Shown here in pieces: positions 5,335 through 8,124 of a DNA stretch of 8,124 bases. Origin of the DNA: Melioribacteraceae bacterium (GTDB lineage Bacteria; Bacteroidota; Ignavibacteria; Ignavibacteriales; Melioribacteraceae); contig JALSNL010000398.1 of NCBI GenBank assembly GCA_026987055.1, forward strand, positions 1 through 8,124, given 5' to 3'. The notes beneath the pieces were generated by a model. It searched no databases, was not told the origin of the DNA, and saw only the letters and a list, made by a program, of their open reading frames with translations. Positions within the stretch are counted from its first letter, which is position 1. Each line of letters begins with the position of its first letter. The position numbers and the translations under genes are program-made.

Positions 5335-7571
5335 TATTTGCCTCCTTCTAATTTCTCTTCTAACAGTGTCTTGGCACGTAAACCAACATCGGCTGTTTTA
5401 ACTTGATATTGCCAATATTGTTCTGCCCATAAGAAAGCATCTTTCCATTTACCTTCTTTCGCATACTTTTCATAATTTGCTTTAGCAAATTTACCTTTTT
5501 CCAATTGATCAAAAGCATCTTCTACAAGAGCTTTAACATAAGGATATTTAGCATAATCATTTTCTTTCAAGAATTTAACAACGCCACCGATAATATCGCC
5601 GGTTTGTTTAATTACTTCAACTTTCTTTTCGTAATTTTTCTTGTATTGTGCTAATTCTTCTTTTGTTAAAGCAACAACTTTTTCAGCTTTTCCTTTCCAG
5701 TTTTTAGGTTTAACAAGAAGAATACCTTCCATTTCAAGGTGAAGTGCCGAACAGAATTCAGTACAATAATATGGGAAAACACCTGAACGATCTGCTGTAA
5801 ATGTTAGTGAAGCGGTTTTACCAGGTTCAAAACTACCATGTTTACCATAAGTATCTATCGTAAACCCGTGAGTTTCATCTTCGGCACGTTCAAGATTTGT
5901 TAAGTGAAATGTTACAACATCACCTTCGTTAACATTAACAATTTCCGGTGTAATGTGTGAACGTATTAAAGTACCGAAAACATGGACACGATTTCCTTGT
6001 CGTTCAATTTTTTCTTGACCGGCAACTGTTTTAAAGTTTGAAATTTCACCTGTTCTGGTATTTGTTCCAAGTTTGTAACGAATTATAGGTTTAATTGTTG
6101 TTCTTAAAACAGATACCGAACCATAAATATTTGCTTGCGGTAAACTCATCGTATAAAGGTCTTTCATGTTATCCGATGAAATATCAATCAAATGTTGGAA
6201 ACTTGGTCTTACCGGTCCAACATTAGGATAATTTTCATACAAACCTTCTTTATCAACAGCTACTAAATAATTTGAATGTGGTGAAGCAGACATTCCTTGT
6301 GGTGTCATCAACATACTGGGTTTAAATGTTAAAGCAACTTCACCTTCTTTTTTTAATGTGTTGTAATTAAATCTTACAATTTTTTTACCACCATGATCGG
6401 AAGCATAAGTAACACCGTCTCTATAATCAAAAGCTATGTCACAAATCATTCCGCCTAAATCAATCTTACCTTTAAGAACACCGGCAGCATCAATTGCAGG
6501 AACACCGGCAACGTTTTTAGAAGTTTTACTTAGTGCGGCAGCAACTTTGTCAAAATCAAAAACCATAACTTCTTTACCGGTTACAATAAAATATTTACCG
6601 TCAGGGGTTACTTTTACTCTTCTAGCCATTCCCGGTAATTCAATAATAGCAACAGCATTAGCAGCAACTCCGTCTTTTAACGAAATAACATTTGCTTCGT
6701 TAACCGTTGTAGAAGCTTTACCTTCCAATTTGGAATAGTCAATTACATAAACGTAATTTTTTCCATCTTTGGAAGCTAAACCAACAACAAAATTTTTACT
6801 TCCTTTTCTACCTGTATCAAAATAATCTAATGAAAACGGAGGTAGTTCCAAAGTAAAAGATTTTTCTTTAAGCATACGACCAATGTGATGACCGGATTTT
6901 GTAGCACCTTTAGGATCTTCAAATTTCCAGAAAGTTACACCTGATTTAAATTGAGAATCAAAATTATCAGTACTGGCAACTTTATTATCCCATGGAGCAG
7001 GATATTGACTTGTTTGAATAACATATTCCGTATTTTCAGTAACAGCAACACCAGGATAGCAATTAGCAAATAACGGATTTGTTAAAACTTGTTTGGTTTC
7101 AAAATCATCTAAACCAAGTAATGCGATTCTTGAATTTGCTCCATCGGAATAGAATAAGTATTTTCCGTTATATTCTCCGTTTGTTTCCGATAACGCAGGA
7201 TATCTCATATCGCCGTAATTATAAATACGGTCATCAAGAGAACCTTTTTTAAGCATTAGTGAACTTTCATCATCATAACCATAACCTTGCCATGGTTCCG
7301 GTGAAAAAACACCAACGTATTTGTAAATACGCATTGAAGGTAAACCGTAAACAATCATTGTTCCGGAATTACCTGTCCCGACAAATGCAAAATATTCGTC
7401 ACGTCCACCACGCGGCATAAATGTTTTAACAGCTGCTAAAACATCATCGTCGTTTAGGTTACGAGCTTTTTTTACATCGTCAAGAGTTTGTTGAGCAAAC
7501 ATTTGTCCCAACATAGCAAACATAACTAAAATTGCTATGTGGTACATGGTACGCTTAGCTTTTAGTATCAT
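5334..7571 (-). CDS. NosZ paralogue with intact CuA site and no CuZ ligands; probable electron-transfer subunit
   Basis: A 745-residue NosZ-family protein with a Sec signal peptide (about 1-26, ending MLGQMFA). The propeller half aligns with the next gene throughout (e.g. LAAVKTFMP, LSETNGEYNGKY, SQYPAPWD), but every CuZ ligand is changed: HH to R123/Y124, then Y172, Y275, R317, D378 (small gap) and M420. The active-site Lys becomes R400, and about 20 residues holding the calcium loop are missing between 258 and 270. The C-terminal cupredoxin domain has a complete CuA site: H568, C603, E605 (backbone ligand position), C607, H611 and M614 in YYCTEFCSALHLEM. The H568-C603 spacing of 35 equals H583-C618 of Pseudomonas stutzeri NosZ. 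A charged, helical tail (about 622-745) without Cys follows. It is first in the operon and probably pairs with the CuZ subunit. The ATG at 7571 has GGGAGG only 1 nt upstream; M9 is an alternative, but M1 supplies the KAKR n-region. Confidence 0.9.
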   Translation of the reverse strand: MILKAKRTMYHIAILVMFAMLGQMFAQQTLDDVKKARNLNDDDVLAAVKTFMPRGGRDEYFAFVGTGNSGTMIVYGLPSMRIYKYVGVFSPEPWQGYGYDDESSLMLKKGSLDDRIYNYGDMRYPALSETNGEYNGKYLFYSDGANSRIALLGLDDFETKQVLTNPLFANCYPGVAVTENTEYVIQTSQYPAPWDNKVASTDNFDSQFKSGVTFWKFEDPKGATKSGHHIGRMLKEKSFTLELPPFSLDYFDTGRKGSKNFVVGLASKDGKNYVYVIDYSKLEGKASTTVNEANVISLKDGVAANAVAIIELPGMARRVKVTPDGKYFIVTGKEVMVFDFDKVAAALSKTSKNVAGVPAIDAAGVLKGKIDLGGMICDIAFDYRDGVTYASDHGGKKIVRFNYNTLKKEGEVALTFKPSMLMTPQGMSASPHSNYLVAVDKEGLYENYPNVGPVRPSFQHLIDISSDNMKDLYTMSLPQANIYGSVSVLRTTIKPIIRYKLGTNTRTGEISNFKTVAGQEKIERQGNRVHVFGTLIRSHITPEIVNVNEGDVVTFHLTNLERAEDETHGFTIDTYGKHGSFEPGKTASLTFTADRSGVFPYYCTEFCSALHLEMEGILLVKPKNWKGKAEKVVALTKEELAQYKKNYEKKVEVIKQTGDIIGGVVKFLKENDYAKYPYVKALVEDAFDQLEKGKFAKANYEKYAKEGKWKDAFLWAEQYWQYQVKTADVGLRAKTLLEEKLEGGK
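5341..5346 (-). promoter_or_regulatory. Ribosome binding site of the CuZ subunit inside the CuA-subunit gene
   Basis: On the minus strand AGGAGG lies within the last codons (Glu-Gly-Gly-Lys) of the CuA-type gene, 6 nt before the ATG at 5334-5332. Stop and start overlap as TAATG. Ribosomes ending on the first gene can restart on the second, which would couple production of the two subunits. Confidence 0.75.
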
Positions 7572-7644
7572 GCCTCCCTCGTTCTGTTTGTTAAAAAATG
7601 AATTGATTTATGTGCTAATTAACTTTTCTCTAAGAAGTAAGATA

Positions 7645-7674
7645 CAAATATCTTTTATACATATAAAAGTACAA
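7645..7674 (-). promoter_or_regulatory. Candidate Bacteroidota-type promoter of the nosZ-like pair
   Basis: On the minus strand TTG (7674-7672) is followed after exactly 19 nt by GATATTTG (7652-7645). The Bacteroidota primary sigma-factor pattern is TTG, about 19-21 nt, then TAnnTTTG, so this is one mismatch in the -7 box and correct spacing. It would start transcription roughly 65-70 nt before the ATG at 7571. The region is AT-rich, so chance matches are possible. Confidence 0.45.
7652..7669. promoter_or_regulatory. 18-bp palindrome within the promoter spacer, candidate operator
   Basis: CTTTTATA (7652-7659) and TATAAAAG (7662-7669) are perfect inverted repeats separated by CA. The palindrome occupies most of the spacer between the candidate -33 and -7 boxes, where a bound dimeric regulator would block or bend the promoter. 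The sequence does not match the FNR/DNR box TTGAT-N4-ATCAA. It could serve the divergent gene as well. Confidence 0.45.
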
Positions 7675-7784
7675 AAATTTTTGATATTACAAGTAATAAT
7701 TTAGAAAAATAAAAAACTACTAACAAGAATTATTAATCCGATTATATCTTGCCAATTAATTATTTTTTAGTTAACTTATTTCTT

Positions 7785-8124
7785 ATGAATTTATTTCGCA
7801 AAATTACAATTGTTTTTCTTAGTTTATCTTTTTTGATTATAACCAATCAAAATACTATTGGTTATTTATATTTTAAGATAAATCAAAATTATATTGCTAA
7901 AAATTTATGCGTTCAAAAAGATAAAGAAGAAAATTTATGTTTAGGTAATTGTTATTTGAAAGCAATTCAAAAAAGATTAGAAAAAAATTCGGCAGATTCA
8001 GATAGTAAAAACGTACCTGTTAAATATAACAGTTCCAATCAAATTCAAGACTTTATAACTACCAATAAATTCACTTTATATAAAAAAGAAAGTATATCAA
8101 TTTTTGCATTTAATAAATCAAATC
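7785..8124 (+). CDS. Small exported Cys-motif protein, cut by the right edge
   Basis: The frame opens at ATG 7785 and stays open for 113 codons to the window end. Residues 1-29 form a hydrophobic signal or anchor (KITIVFLSLSFLIIT). Next comes YFKINQNYIAKNLC, then LCLGNCYLK, giving three cysteines at 42, 52 and 56 (C-x9-C-x3-C), followed by a polar lysine/asparagine-rich stretch. I recall this 'Q-x-YIAKNLC...C-x-G-x-C-x-L' pattern from many short Bacteroidota hypothetical proteins, often near metal-related or TonB-receptor genes. The Cys set suggests metal binding, perhaps copper, but that is inference. It is divergent from the nosZ-like pair across 213 nt. No clear Shine-Dalgarno sequence precedes the ATG, which is common in this phylum. 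The C-terminus is outside the window. Confidence 0.7.
   Translation, partial: MNLFRKITIVFLSLSFLIITNQNTIGYLYFKINQNYIAKNLCVQKDKEENLCLGNCYLKAIQKRLEKNSADSDSKNVPVKYNSSNQIQDFITTNKFTLYKKESISIFAFNKSN

Noticed and set aside
6436..6738. Plus-strand open frame inside the CuA-subunit gene
   Set aside because: It is a shadow of conserved propeller coding sequence on the minus strand, with no ribosome site or domain.
2932..7571. One of the two nosZ-like genes as a decaying pseudogene
   Set aside because: Both frames are intact over more than 2.2 kb, have signal peptides and a good junction ribosome site, and each keeps one complete metal site. Random decay would not spare exactly complementary sites.
5334..7571. 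Annotating the 745-residue gene as ordinary complete nosZ because of its clear CuA motif
   Set aside because: None of the seven CuZ histidines is present, so it cannot be a self-sufficient N2O reductase. The gene symbol was left empty.
7490..7571. Twin-arginine (TAT) signal as in clade I NosZ
   Set aside because: The n-region is MILKAKRTMYHI with no RR pair, and the other subunit starts MKRLNKFYMN. Both look Sec-dependent, as in clade II.
1..8124. CRISPR arrays, tRNA or rRNA genes, transposase genes
   Set aside because: No spaced repeat array, cloverleaf, rRNA core sequence or recognisable transposase was seen on either strand.

Overview
The window is AT-rich DNA, almost certainly from the Bacteroidota/Ignavibacteria (FCB) group. 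The evidence is lipoproteins with a Cys-Gly-Gly start, a Sec-exported clade II-type nitrous oxide reductase region, a Bacteroidota-style promoter candidate (TTG, 19-nt spacer, near-TAnnTTTG), and a small exported protein with the 'QNYIAKNLC...C.G.C' pattern common in that phylum. It is a nos (N2O respiration) gene cluster, nearly all on the minus strand.

Reading in the direction of minus-strand transcription (right to left): a 213-nt divergent intergenic region (7572-7784) with a promoter candidate and a perfect 8+8 bp palindrome; a 745-residue NosZ-family protein with a complete CuA site but none of the seven CuZ histidines (5334-7571); overlapping it by one base, an 800-residue NosZ-family lipoprotein with all seven CuZ histidines, no CuA ligands apart from possibly one His, and a C-terminal cytochrome c domain (2932-5334); a strong intrinsic terminator (2871-2908); a small cytochrome c lipoprotein (2382-2804); a four-helix membrane protein in the place where clade II clusters carry nosB (1593-2342); a second hairpin (1551-1579); nosD (201-1529); and the first ~33 codons of an unidentified gene leaving the left edge (1-98). 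On the plus strand, a small exported Cys protein starts at 7785 and leaves the right edge.

The main result is the nosZ pair. In every NosZ I know of, one polypeptide carries both copper centres and the enzyme is a head-to-tail homodimer in which CuA of one subunit faces CuZ of the other. Here two tandem paralogues have lost complementary halves: one keeps CuA, the other keeps CuZ. This looks like a duplicated nosZ that has become an obligate heterodimer with a single composite CuA/CuZ site. The CuZ subunit is lipid-anchored and has its own haem. The small lipoprotein cytochrome c is a likely electron donor, and NosD and the membrane protein are likely maturation or electron-supply factors. 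No nosF, nosY, nosL or second complete nosZ is visible, and the genome outside the window must be checked for one.
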